In this document: piece after piece, positions 1 to 9,029 of the stretch
How positions within the stretch are numbered: the first letter of the stretch is position 1
Layout: every line of letters starts with the position of its first letter
NCBI GenBank assembly: GCA_025529335.1
Contig: JAMYHX010000548.1
Span: 1 to 26,882 of the forward strand
DNA: 26,882 bases
Direction of reading: 5' to 3'
Source of the DNA: Rhizopus sp. PT2906
Taxonomy: Eukaryota > Mucoromycota > Mucoromycetes > Mucorales > Rhizopodaceae
The notes under the pieces: model-generated
What the model saw: the letters and a program-made list of their open reading frames with translations, nothing else
Database searches by the model: none
Told to the model about the DNA's origin: nothing
Program-made: the position numbers and the translations under genes

Positions 1-140
1 CCAAAATGTAAAAAAGTCATAATTGGTCCTTCCAAAATGTAGAAAAGTCATAATTGGTCCTTCCAAAATGTAAAAAAAGTCATAATCGGTCCTTCCAAAA
101 GGTCCTTCCAAAATGTAAAAAAGCCATAACGGGTCCTTTT
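1..140. repeat. 31-bp minisatellite
   Basis: Four near-identical 31-32 bp units stand head to tail, each built as CCAAAATGTA, an A-run, GTCATAAT, then GGTCCTT. A 13-bp partial unit (CCAAAAGGTCCTT) is inserted before the last one, as expected from unequal exchange or slippage. Units differ by single bases (A-run length, AATTGG versus AATCGG versus AACGGG). The array runs off the left edge of the window, so its full length is unknown. No function is implied. Confidence 0.9.
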
Positions 141-1752
141 AACTGCTAAAAGGGATGTAAAGTGTATTCGTTACAAAAGTACATGCTTCTTGAAGGTAAC
201 TATTGCTTATTATAGTATGTTATATTGTATAAAGAGTTTAATATATTTTTTATAGAGAGTGATATGTTTATCACTTTTACAACCTGCTCATTACAAAATT
301 AACTGACAACTGATTGAATGCAACATGAAGTACATTATGTTTTATATTTTATTCATTGCAACCGTTTCTTACTCTTGTACTTGTAATATTTAGATGTAAA
401 TAAGCTTGGAAAATGAAAACAGTACTTCAACTGATTGAATAACCGTGATATTCATATTGTTTCATCACGTAAGTAAAGATATGAATGATTTTATACAAGT
501 GATTGATGAAATATTAATACTTTTACTTACAAGCTAATGATATATCAACATTTATGACAACAATTTCACCTCTCAATATTAATAGACATGCAAGCACATA
601 GCGATACATCTTATTTGGGTTGGTTAGAGAAACAAATAGTAAAATAATAGCAGCTAAGTTAGCGTTCTATAGGTTAACGGGCGCTGGATCACGGGTACAG
701 TATTGGAAATAAAACAATGATAAAGCTGTGGATTATTCAACTGAGGTAGACATGGAAATAAATTATACGATATAAATAAGGAATAGCAACGTACGTAAGC
801 ACTAGAAAGAAAAGTAATGTCGCGTATGATATTTACAAAGAGATAGATTGATACAGGTGGATTATCGGTTATTTTGGTGGAATAGCAGTCGATGATCAGT
901 AAAAAGCGCCTGTGATAACAGAAAATGGATGTACAGTGGAGAAATACATACAAGGATATGGATACAATACGGTAGTAAAGTTGCAACCATTGTAGTATAT
1001 CAGTAGATAGAATATGAAGAGTATACAACACATTTAGGATGGATAGAGGCAATGTACAGGATAAATTGTAGTAGATAAGCGCGAGATAACTTGAGGTTGA
1101 TTAAAGAAGAGAGAGACAAAAGACAGGGACAAACAAGTATTTGTGAGAATTCGTTTATTCTTGAGAATTGAGATAATCTCAAATACCATGAAAAAGAGAG
1201 CTCTATTTATACTTTTTGATGTTGAGCTAAATCCAGGTACGATCTGATTTTTTCTGTTACGGTTATGGTTAAAGCTGCGGTGCCTGGATTACAACAATGA
1301 TCTGGATGATTACTAAATGCCTCTCATTGGTTATTCTTATTGTAAAGACTACGCATCGGAATAGTGCCTATAGATCACTTTATATTCCTTATTGACTACG
1401 CACAGACCCTGTTTTTACCTAATATGGAAATTATAACCCTCATTCTATAAAAAAGCGTGCTAAATAAAGAAATGTTTGAACCATTCATTTTTTTTAGATA
1501 TGGATATTGTTATTAGAGACTTATTTATATATGTGCAGCATGTGTAGAGCTATGATATATCAAGAAAAACGGGTATACATGCATCATGAAAGAGCAAAGC
1601 TATTTTTTTGAAGAGACACCCTTCAAAAAGACCATGACGAAAAAGGAATTATTGCATTTCTCAATTTTTAATATATTTCTCGCCGTAGTGGATGTGTGAT
1701 CAATATAAACACGATACACATTTCTTCAGTTTTCATTATTTCTTTGTAACAA
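141..1752. other. AT-rich intergenic region, no supported gene
   Basis: About 1.6 kb with frequent stops in all frames. The longest open frames (minus strand, about 654-1182) are rich in Leu, Ile, Ser and Tyr, show no motif and look like chance. A 14-base sequence (CAACTGATTGAATG at 308, its first 13 bases again at 428) occurs twice, and there is a short near-palindrome TTGAGATAATCTCAA near 1167. The stretch 1327-1470 has an ATTGG (inverted CCAAT) and a TATAAAA-like string about 300 bp before the zinc-finger start codon, so the right end may hold that gene's promoter. Confidence 0.5.
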
Positions 1753-3463
1753 ATGTCCCACAAAAAGTGCCCTCAATGCAAAGACAGAATTCTTTCCAAG
1801 AAACACAAATACGAGTACCACACGCAGACGGTAGACATACAATTAAAAAAAGGTATGCAAATATTAGGGTTTTATATAATGCGTGCTAAATTATTTAATA
1901 GAGACTATCACTTGCGTTAGAAATGAGAGTGATAAATTCATTTGCCCATTATGTCCGCGTTTCTTTATTACTGCTACGTCAATCAGTAAGCATATCCGAA
2001 ACAAACACGATGAAGAAGAGGAAGAACACGATGTTGAGGAGGAACATCCGGAGGAAGAGGAGTTCTCTTTGACAGTTGTACCACGTTCGTTGAAACCCAT
2101 GATTCCCGAAAAGCAGATTGAAGTAGCGGATCAAACATTTCGTGATAATGATAATGCAATTATAAATGCAAGTGGATTAATACACCGAAGCAGTCGTGAA
2201 CAAGTATCATCTTTGAAAATAATTAGGGCTTTAGAGTTGGTTCCCTTTGCATTTGTTGATTCAGACAATAACGAAGAAAATGCACTGGCACACAAAGATG
2301 TCATACACAAAATTATTGGAATGAAACGACCAGTAGAGATCCAGTATTGTTTACCAGCAAAAAGAGAATGCAAGTGTATTGAAGAAACCAGCAACAATTT
2401 CCAAATTTCACAAAGTATCAGCCTTCAAAATATAATAGAAAGTAGCTACATGCATGGATATTTGAGCGGAAAAAAATATTTTGAAATGGACGATGATACA
2501 TGCAAATTACTAAATAGCGATTGGGTTTTTCAGCCTCAAATGCGATTTTTCTGCGCACGTGTACTTGCAGGGGCGATACTTGTCAATAGAATGACTGGTG
2601 AAGCACTTCTTATCAACACAATTGAAGTTTATGGACGTTTTAGAACTATCGATAGCCACTATGAAAGATTTAACATGAAAAAAAATATGCTTCCACCAAC
2701 TTCTTTACCACCAAACAATACTCGATACCAAAACGTTTGTTTAACAACAATAAGAGATTCAGATGGCGTAAAATTGCTGGTGGGAACGAAAGTATTCAAT
2801 GGCTTGGTAACTTCGAGCATAAGAATTGATAAAGAGCTTTTCCCGGAAGTAGGACCAACAACGTCAAACTTTGTACTCGACAATGAATATGCTAGGAAAG
2901 TTGAAATATATATTGAAGAAACAGCATGGTATGATGCAAAAAAATTGGCAGAAGATGAATCAGCTCAAGAAGTATATTCATTCAATATCATGTACCAATT
3001 GAGACAACTTCGTTCGAAATTTCATCACTATTCTACGTATTTTAGCTGCAGAGGATACTCCACTGATACAAATGACCATGTGATGCAGCCTTACACAGTA
3101 TGGACATACTGTAACTTTGATGGTCAAAATGATGAAAATTCGGATGGAAGAATAGCCTCAAAGCTATTTCAAGATATTGCTATACAAGTCATGAGGTTCC
3201 CTGAAACAGCCAAGATTGAAGAAAAGAGAATACAGAGTCTTGTTTCACAATGTAAGGGTGAGAAAGTAAAAGAAATTATGGAGAGTATACTCAGTTTGTT
3301 CGATGGATCGAAACAAATTAAGATAATTGAAAACAAAGAATTGAATGATAGACTATCTAAGCTTGCAATCATTCTAAACTCTTACATTGCAAATGCGAAC
3401 AATAATGTGATGAAAGCAATTTCATATTCAATCAAAAGGACATCCGATAGGCATGTTGGTTAG
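1753..3463 (+). CDS. C2H2 zinc-finger protein with acidic stretch, two exons
   Basis: Model: exon 1 at 1753-1852, intron 1853-1901 (49 nt, GTATGC..TAG, branch-like GCTAAA near 1885), exon 2 at 1902-3463, 553 residues. The intron splits a Glu codon and the frame stays open across it. Residues 6-23 form a first finger (CPQC, then H-x4-H with an unusually short 8-residue loop). Residues 48-70 form a canonical finger (C-x2-C-x12-H-x4-H). A Glu/Asp-rich run follows at about 72-92, then some 450 residues I cannot place in a family. The fingers suggest nucleic-acid or protein binding; the target is unknown. The start ATG at 1753 is preferred because it puts the first finger in frame; without exon 1 the second exon would have to start on a non-ATG codon. 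It lies beside a retroelement remnant and may belong to a lineage-specific expanded family, which is inference. Confidence 0.75.
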
Positions 3464-3554
3464 AGTTTTTCATTTTGTTGAATAAAAATATCATCTATTT
3501 CTATCACCAAGTGCTTACGGATGTTGAATAGAGAAATAATAGAGTGCGTACAAT

Positions 3555-3618
<64 letters not shown>

Positions 3619-3839
3619 CGACTGGATGGATAATCTGGACGGAGGTGTCTCGAAAAAGACCTTCGTTTGAAATAAACATGATCTGAATTAAAAAAAAAAA
3701 AACTTTACCCAAAAAAATAAAATTATGTTATAAAGGCGGGTGATATTGGTCTAAGCTTCGATGAAAGAACAGACAGTTGCTCTATTAGACACTCGAATAC
3801 AAAAGTAAGTCATATGATTGTTGATCCAGAGTATATAAG
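3464..3839. other. Gene-free spacer with long homopolymers
   Basis: Between the zinc-finger stop and the retroelement remnant. AATAAAAATA just after the stop (about 3480) may serve as poly(A) signal of the zinc-finger gene. It contains the 63-T run described separately and a second A-run near 3690-3702. The remaining 220 bp next to the recombinase may be the 3' untranslated part of the retroelement on the minus strand. No open frame here is credible. Confidence 0.5.
3556..3618. repeat. Uninterrupted run of 63 T
   Basis: Sixty-three consecutive T on the plus strand, so a poly(A) on the minus strand, downstream in the direction of the retroelement remnant that ends at 3840. It could be the poly(A) tail of a minus-strand retroposed sequence, or a microsatellite grown by slippage. 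The exact length is likely uncertain because assemblies and reads are unreliable in such runs. I did not find a clear target-site duplication flanking the tract and the 5' end of the element. Confidence 0.9.
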
Positions 3840-5300
3840 TTAATTCATGGGAACATCTTCAGAATGGATAAGTATGTTTGTAAAGTTAAACAGAGAAAGA
3901 TGCTTAAAGTAGTGATTTTCGAATGTCTGTGAATTGGACCAGTTATCCATAGTGACGACGTCTTCTTTAGGAATACCAGCAGCGAGGGCCAAAGAGGAAG
4001 CAATGGGTCGAATATTGACACGAGGTTCAGTAGTAGACTTGCGTAGTAATTTTGAGAGCCAACCTTGAATAGTAGTCGCTTGCAAGGGTTTGTTAGGAGA
4101 AACTGAATTCACAAAGAGGCTAGTAGAGAAGCACTGAGGACGTCGTTGAGCGAAAACCATGAGTGTTTGTACAGGGCATAAAACAGAGGAGATAGTGTGC
4201 GCCGATACCTGAAATGACTTGATAATACAACGTTCACGAAGCTTTTCTTTTGGACAATGGACTTCTAAGGACAAGGAGCAAATATCATGAGACAATCTGA
4301 CAGAGGCAAGAGGAATACGGTACGAATCCTATGGTCTAAAGAAGCAGGTGATACCAAGAAGGAAAGCTAATTTACCTTGTAAAGCAGCAAAAGAGGTCTG
4401 GTTGTTATCCAAGTTTGACAAGTAGTTAAATATAGATTGAAAATCAATTGTAGCTCGATTTAAGCGAATTGGTGAAGCCTGAGCAAATAATTGTGAGATA
4501 AAATTGTTGATAAATTGATCAATGCTGAAAGAACGAGGGTTTTGATGAAAATATGTGACAGCTGAACGAAACAATTGAATAGTTGAAACAGCATATTTAT
4601 GTTGAGAGTGCATCGTACTGAGAAAGTTAATTATTAGGCCAAGCTTGGTAAAATTTGTATCTGATATAGGGTGTGTTGAAACCCAGACAAGGAACAAGAT
4701 CTGATCACGATAGTACGAACGGTTGGTACTGTTGCCTTGAAGTAAGTGTTGAGTTAAAGTCTGTTGCGCAGCATGGTTGAGTTGAGGACTGTTAAATTGT
4801 TTGTTGAGAATTTCCAAGTGGAGAGCATCCAATTGTTGTTTGCGGTCGTCGGCCGTATTGCTGAAGGAGATAGGAGTTGAATCGACGTTGCCGGATACAG
4901 AATGATTGGTAGAGTCACACTGAGAGTCTGGAGAACTGGCAACCAGATTGCCGTTTGCCAATAAGGAGTCATCATTGTCGTCAGAGGGAGTTTCTCTTGA
5001 ATGATTTTCTGTAGATAACACGTTATCAGGTTCCAAGGCATGGTAAAAGCATCTGTCGCGAAGCTGCCAGGGTCCAATAGCCATGACACGTACTTTTTTA
5101 GCTGGGTGGTATTCCGATCTGCAAAGAGGTCCACGTCGTTTTGTCCCTAAATCCGTTGTAGGTGACAAAATACTGGTCGGCGTAGCGTCCAATTGTTCTT
5201 CTGGAAAGGGCGTCTGGACTCGGAATCCGCTATTTTTTTGGAAATTCCCTGAACATGCGTGGATTGAATCGTAATTTCTCGTTTCGGACGCCATCTCCAT
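3840..5300 (-). pseudogene. Tyrosine recombinase of DIRS-like element, one in-frame stop
   Basis: A single frame from 5300 to 3840 interrupted by TAG at 4331-4329. The N-terminal part has a Ser/Asp/Asn-rich linker, then a helical core-binding region (about 4850-4400). The first catalytic Arg lies in ITCFFRP just before the stop. The C-terminal part has VNIRPIASSLALAAG, the Arg of the H-x-x-R box (the His position appears substituted), then DNWSNSQTFENHY, where W stands at the second His/Trp position and Y is the nucleophile. This is the enzyme that would integrate circular DNA copies without making target-site duplications. The stop separates the first Arg from the rest, so no active product is expected without readthrough. 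It overlaps the RNase H frame, as is normal for the group. Confidence 0.78.
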
Positions 5301-5665
5301 AGATCGGTCGCAAGTTTAATCAATAGTAATGGTCTCGTTCCCCCTTGTTTGTTCATACATGCCTTTGATGTGGTATTGTCAGTTCGAATCAGTATCCGCA
5401 TGTTGTGAAAGTGAGGAAACGTCCTCAATGTAAGGAACGTTGTTTTCAGCTCTCTCCAGTTGATCGACATTTGTGCTTCTTGATGTGTCCAATGTCCAAA
5501 TGTGTTGAAAGGTTGTTGATTCGGTAGAGACAGACTGCATCCACAAAGATCGTGCGTTGAGGTGTCTGTGGGAGTATACTCTTCCCGTTCTACAATAGGA
5601 AGTTCCATTGCCACCATCAAAGTTCCTTGATGCATTCCGGTGGCAGAGGTTGTGGCGTGTTCCAA
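4754..5665 (-). pseudogene. RNase H / connection part of DIRS-like polyprotein, broken
   Basis: One frame open from 5665 to a TAG at 5149-5147, then open again to 4754. Recognisable pieces are a decayed TDAS-like start (TPTDTSTHD), INWRELKTTF, the RTDNTT motif followed by NKQGGT, and THVQGISKKIADSESRR, the usual RNase H order in DIRS and related elements. After the stop comes DLFADRNTTQLKKYVSW, the connection segment before the recombinase. The TAG sits where relatives carry a coding residue (Trp by my recollection of the family), so it reads as a nonsense mutation. The part after about 5020 in this frame is probably only a shadow of the recombinase frame. Truncated at its N-terminus: no YxDD reverse-transcriptase motif is present upstream. 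Confidence 0.75.
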
Positions 5666-6117
5666 TTGTTCGGTGATCTGACCGTCTGATTCTTCATTCG
5701 TAACAGGTGTTGTGTGTATGTCGTATTTACCCTATAAGTACTTAATCTTGTCGTATGAGATTACTCTAAATCTATACTCTAAGAATGAATAATACAAATA
5801 TACTGACAACAATACACGTTATTAACATATATAATGCGACATGCCCAACTATCATTGGCCATAATTAAATCGGTTCCTTAATAATTCTGTTTTCATATAA
5901 AATGACGCTGTTTGTAATATTAGGCTCTCTCTCTCGTCTTGATCTTAATAAAGAGGTTATATAGAGACTCATTGAACTTTACTTCTCTTATAATTTCGCG
6001 TTGTTCCGATCAATACCTCATTTACAAAAGTAATAATAATAAAAATTGCTATCTATATGATTATAATTACAAGTGCTTTATTGAGAGAAGTAAATGTCTA
6101 TTTATATACTTAAATTA
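5666..6117. other. Spacer between retroelement remnant and OXA1
   Basis: No gene seen. It includes the dispersed repeat copy at 5834-6008 and the presumed 3' untranslated region of OXA1 (minus strand) at its right end. Short open frames on the plus strand here are AT-driven and unsupported. Confidence 0.5.
5834..6008 (+). repeat. Dispersed repeat, copy A (LTR-like signals)
   Basis: Aligns by eye with 10454-10590. Shared blocks, in order: ATGCGnCATGC, CTCATTGGCCATA (ATCATTGGCCATA here), CATATAAAATG versus CATAAAATG, a GCTCT block, AATAAAGAG, TATAGA(GA)CTCATnGA, and TTCTCTTATA/TTTCTTATAC. The order CCAAT box (inverted), TATA-like, AATAAA-like within 130 bp resembles the promoter and poly(A) region of a retroelement terminus. 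Copy A carries about 16 bp and 12 bp extra at two places. It lies just outside the 5' end of the DIRS-like remnant but reads the opposite way, so it may be unrelated to it. Confidence 0.65.
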
Positions 6118-7446
6118 TTAAAATCTACGCTTAGCTGCTCTTCTGGCTGCGGCCGCTGCTTGCTGTCTCTCACGAACAGCACGTTCCTTCTCCATTTTTT
6201 CATGATACTTTTGTTGCTCTCTAAAGTTTTCCATGAATCCTTTTGTATTTTTTTGAAGTTCTTCTGGTTTTCGTTTAAGTAAAGGAATGTTCAAAGCCTT
6301 ACGAACACTGGGTGCCTTCAATGTTAGAATTTGACCAATAGAGAACAAATTTGAGGTGATCCAATATACAAATACACCACTAGGCATCCAAGCTGTGAAA
6401 GGCACAACGGCAAGTGAAAGAACACGAAAGACGTTCTTCATGCCCTTACTTTGAGGGTTAGCTGCACCTGTTTCAGTACCGGCTTCTAAAATGGCCATCA
6501 TACCCGCTGCACTGATAGCAGGAAGGATATAATAAGGATCCTTGGCAGATAAATCTGTGAACCAAAGCAAACCTTCGTTAGTCAATCCAGGGACAGGCAC
6601 TTCAGCCATGCTACGGATAGCCATAAAGAAGGAAATCATGACTGGCATTTGGACCATAGGAAGACCTAGTGATTTCATAGGATGGCAATCATTATTCTTG
6701 AACAGGGTTTGAATCTCTCGACTGTACTTGTCTACTGACAATGTGTCACCTTCTGCTTGTGCCTTCTTCAAATTGTCCATGATGCGGGTCACGTCAGGGT
6801 TGATATTCATCAATTTGGCATTGTTTCTTTGAATCTTGATCATCAGTGGTAATAATGCCACACGAACGGCCACAGTAGCTGCTGCGATTGCTGCCCACCA
6901 GGGGAGACCGCTGTAGACATGAATGTACTCAAACATAGCCTCCAGTGCGCCTACAGGTGTAAAATTACATAAGCCAAGAGCTTTGAATTCACCAATTTGA
7001 GCTGCAGTTTGAACCAATGAATCAGGTGCATTTGTTTGCAATGCTTGCTCAACAACGTCTTGGGCTGAACTGGTCGTCGTTGCGGTCGTCTGATCTTCAG
7101 AAGTTGTGCTTATGTTACGAGTGCTCAAATGATTCAATGCACTGAAGCTGCCGAACTTTCCATGTGTTTTTGCTGCTCTAATTGCAATGGCGCTCAAGGG
7201 TTGAAATCTTGGAGCTAATAAACCAGTTGATAACTACTCTCACATATTGTTTAGTTTCACTATGTTTTGCTCTTTTCCTTTTTTTTTTTTAAAAAAAAAG
7301 TTACCATACGAACAGACTTTCCCTGTTGAAAACTGCCCTGAAAAGCTCTATAAATGAATAAATATATGAAATAAGCCCGAAATAGTCATTCTCTTTATGC
7401 TTCGCCCTTACCTTTTGACAACTAATCTTCCTGCAGTACTCAACAT
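6118..7446 (-). CDS. OXA1: Mitochondrial inner-membrane insertase Oxa1
   Basis: YidC/Oxa1/Alb3 family; inserts mitochondrially encoded and conservatively sorted proteins into the inner membrane, including subunits of cytochrome oxidase and ATP synthase. Model: exon 1 at 7446-7412, intron 7411-7348 (64 nt), exon 2 at 7347-7305 (43 nt), intron 7304-7234 (71 nt), exon 3 at 7233-6118; 397 residues. All phases agree. Residues 1-50 are Arg/Ser/Ala-rich without acids, a matrix-targeting presequence. Membrane helices lie near 115-150 (GLPWWAAIAAATVAVRVALLPL), 215-235 (LGLPMVQMPVMISFF), 255-275 and 305-335. A charged matrix loop separates the first two, and a Lys/Arg-rich tail (about 350-397) matches the ribosome-binding C-terminus of Oxa1. 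An open frame could be started at 7197, but only on a TTG; the ATG at 7446 is favoured by the presequence. Confidence 0.93.
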
Positions 7447-7609
7447 GGTTTGATTATGTCTTTTTTTTTAAAAAAAAAATAAAATAAAAGACAAGCAAGG
7501 GGTCCAAATTGACAGTTGTGGAAGCAGGGAAAGCTAGTCACAGGTTCTTAATTTCTCTGTCAATAATGCCACCCTGTAAATTTGACAGTTGCCCTTTTTC
7601 TTTTGTTAG
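7447..7609. promoter_or_regulatory. 163-bp bidirectional promoter of OXA1 and ATP11
   Basis: The two start codons face away from each other with only 163 bp between them, so the region must hold both promoters. TTGACAGTTG occurs at 7509-7518 and again at 7582-7591, with an inverted TTGACAG (CTGTCAA) at 7557-7563. No clear TATA box stands at a standard distance. A T9A9-type palindrome sits at about 7461-7479. TGACAG is the core bound by TALE homeodomain proteins in other eukaryotes; that link is inference. Confidence 0.7.
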
Positions 7610-8695
7610 ATGCTTTCACGATTAACCTTCACAAGACAGCTTGGCGTTTTCTCAAAGCGCCTTGTATCACCAACATACAGCAGTGGACTGTCTAGAAAAG
7701 GTACCTTTTTCTTCAAAGGAGTAAATAATAGGAAATGACAAACATAGACTAGGTCATGTTCGATTCTTGTATAGTAATGTAAAGCCTGTCGACTATGATT
7801 CCAAATATGCTGAAAAGATCAAGGAAGTTGCAAAGAGGTAAGTTAAATAATTCAACGTACGTAATACTGACTTGACTTATCTCTTTCTTTTTCTCTTAGG
7901 GAAGGAATTACAGTCGAAGAACTGAAAAAGAGAATCAAAGAACAAGCTGCCAAAAAGGCCAAGGAAGCTACACCCAAGAAGGTAGAGCCGAAGAAAACGA
8001 CAAAGGCACAACCTAAAGCTGCAGTAACAACAGAGGCAACAAAGTTACCCTTTGAATCTTCGGCACCTGTAAGTATATCTTTTTTTTTCTTAATCATTAG
8101 GTGCTTAATAATGTATAAATAGACATTGGATAAAATCGTAAAATTAGAACTATTTGAAAAAGAAACACCAGAGAATATCGAAAAAATTTGGACAGCAGGA
8201 CATGCCAACAAAGACTGTATCACAGCCGTTATTCCAAGCGACATATATGACAAGCTGTATAAGCGTAGTCAAGACTATCCAATGGTATTTGAGCAAACAA
8301 CATAGACCATAATTATTTATGCATTTATATAGTTTGTCGTACCTATGCCAAGAGAAGAAGGTGTCGAATTTTACTTTCTTCAATTCAATTTCCATCAGTG
8401 CTACTTTACATCCCTTTTAGAATATAAAGCAAGAGGCACTGAAGCCAGACCTTTCTTGACACTGACACACTTTACGGAACTTCAAAAATCCAAGGGACTT
8501 GTGTTGATGAAGGGTGATATCAATAATGAACCACGTATGCTGGATACTTCCAATGCTCAATTTTTAGCATTTGCTCTTCAACAATTCTATGCTTCTGGTA
8601 GTGAAGATAAACTCAAACTTGTCGAAAAGTTCCACAAATCGCCAGGTGAATTTGATTTCCAGGAACTTATTAAAGCAGTTGAAACACTTGTTTAG
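7610..8695 (+). CDS. ATP11: F1-ATPase assembly chaperone Atp11
   Basis: Mitochondrial chaperone that binds F1 beta subunits before assembly of the alpha3-beta3 ring (ATP11/ATPAF1 family). Model: exons 7610-7700, 7753-7837, 7900-8068, 8123-8284 and 8333-8695, with introns of 52, 62, 54 and 48 nt, all GT..AG and in phase; 289 residues. Residues 1-30 (MLSRLTFTRQLGVFSKRL) are a typical presequence. A Lys/Ala-rich linker covers about 60-105. The conserved core starts at LDKIVKLELFEKETPENIEKIW and continues through AVIPSDIYDKL, VVPMPREEGVEFYF, FTSLLEYKARGTEARPFL and LTHFTELQKSKGLVLMKGD. Slightly shorter than the yeast protein. Only the last exon is long enough to be seen as an open frame; the rest was found by splice-site reading. 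Divergent from OXA1. Confidence 0.93.
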
Positions 8696-9029
8696 ATTAA
8701 AAGACTAGTAGTAATAGACACTGTCGTTTATCTATTCTTTTCTTTTTCTGTGTTTCCGTTTTTTCGTCTTATAAACATGTTCACTACATTTGATCGTTTG
8801 TCATTTGAAAGGCGTTCTTCATTATGAGTAGCTCTTGTAAAAACAGAGCGCGCGTAGCATTCCCATATAATATCAATTGAATAATCATTGAAGCAAACAG
8901 GCAAATATCGACTTGCCTGAAAAGATAAAAGAATAAAGTATGTATATATAATGTGCCTTGTAAGTATTAACTGCAATCATTTGAAAACATGTTTTGAAAA
9001 GTAGTTTTATTAAGCTAGAGCTTTTTTAT
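8696..9029. other. Intergenic, nothing recognised
   Basis: Holds the 3' untranslated region of ATP11. The minus-strand open frame within it (8728-8976) has no recognisable motif and is probably chance. Confidence 0.45.

Larger units (their letters stand above)
3840..5665 (-). mobile_element. Decayed DIRS-like (tyrosine recombinase) retrotransposon
   Basis: On the minus strand an RNase H-like region (5665 to about 5210) is followed by the connection segment (about 5134-5020) and, overlapping in another frame, a tyrosine recombinase (5300-3840). RNase H followed by an overlapping tyrosine recombinase is the DIRS-order layout; LTR elements and LINEs use an integrase or endonuclease instead. The element is defective: the reverse transcriptase palm expected upstream of RNase H is absent, and in-frame TAG codons interrupt both frames (5149-5147 and 4331-4329). 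I could not identify the inverted terminal repeats or internal complementary region of an intact DIRS element. The possible extent to the T-run at 3556 and to the repeat at 5834 is not proven. Confidence 0.8.

Noticed and set aside
660..710. GGGCGCTGGATCACGGGTAC as a possible retrotransposon primer-binding site
   Set aside because: It begins TGG as such sites often do, but no LTR pair, matching tRNA end or polyprotein lies nearby.
654..1182. Overlapping minus-strand open frames of 132 and 60 codons
   Set aside because: AT-driven Leu/Ile/Ser/Tyr-rich translation, no motif, no splice or start support.
1692..1889. 65-codon plus-strand frame before the zinc-finger gene
   Set aside because: It is a shadow frame of the true first exon (1753-1852), which alone encodes a zinc finger and joins the second exon in phase.
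5083..5274. Plus-strand 63-codon frame in the retroelement region
   Set aside because: Opposite-strand shadow of the RNase H and recombinase frames.
5370..5400. AGTTCGAATC as a tRNA B box
   Set aside because: It lies inside the RNase H coding region and no cloverleaf or A box fits around it. I found no tRNA or rRNA gene in the window.
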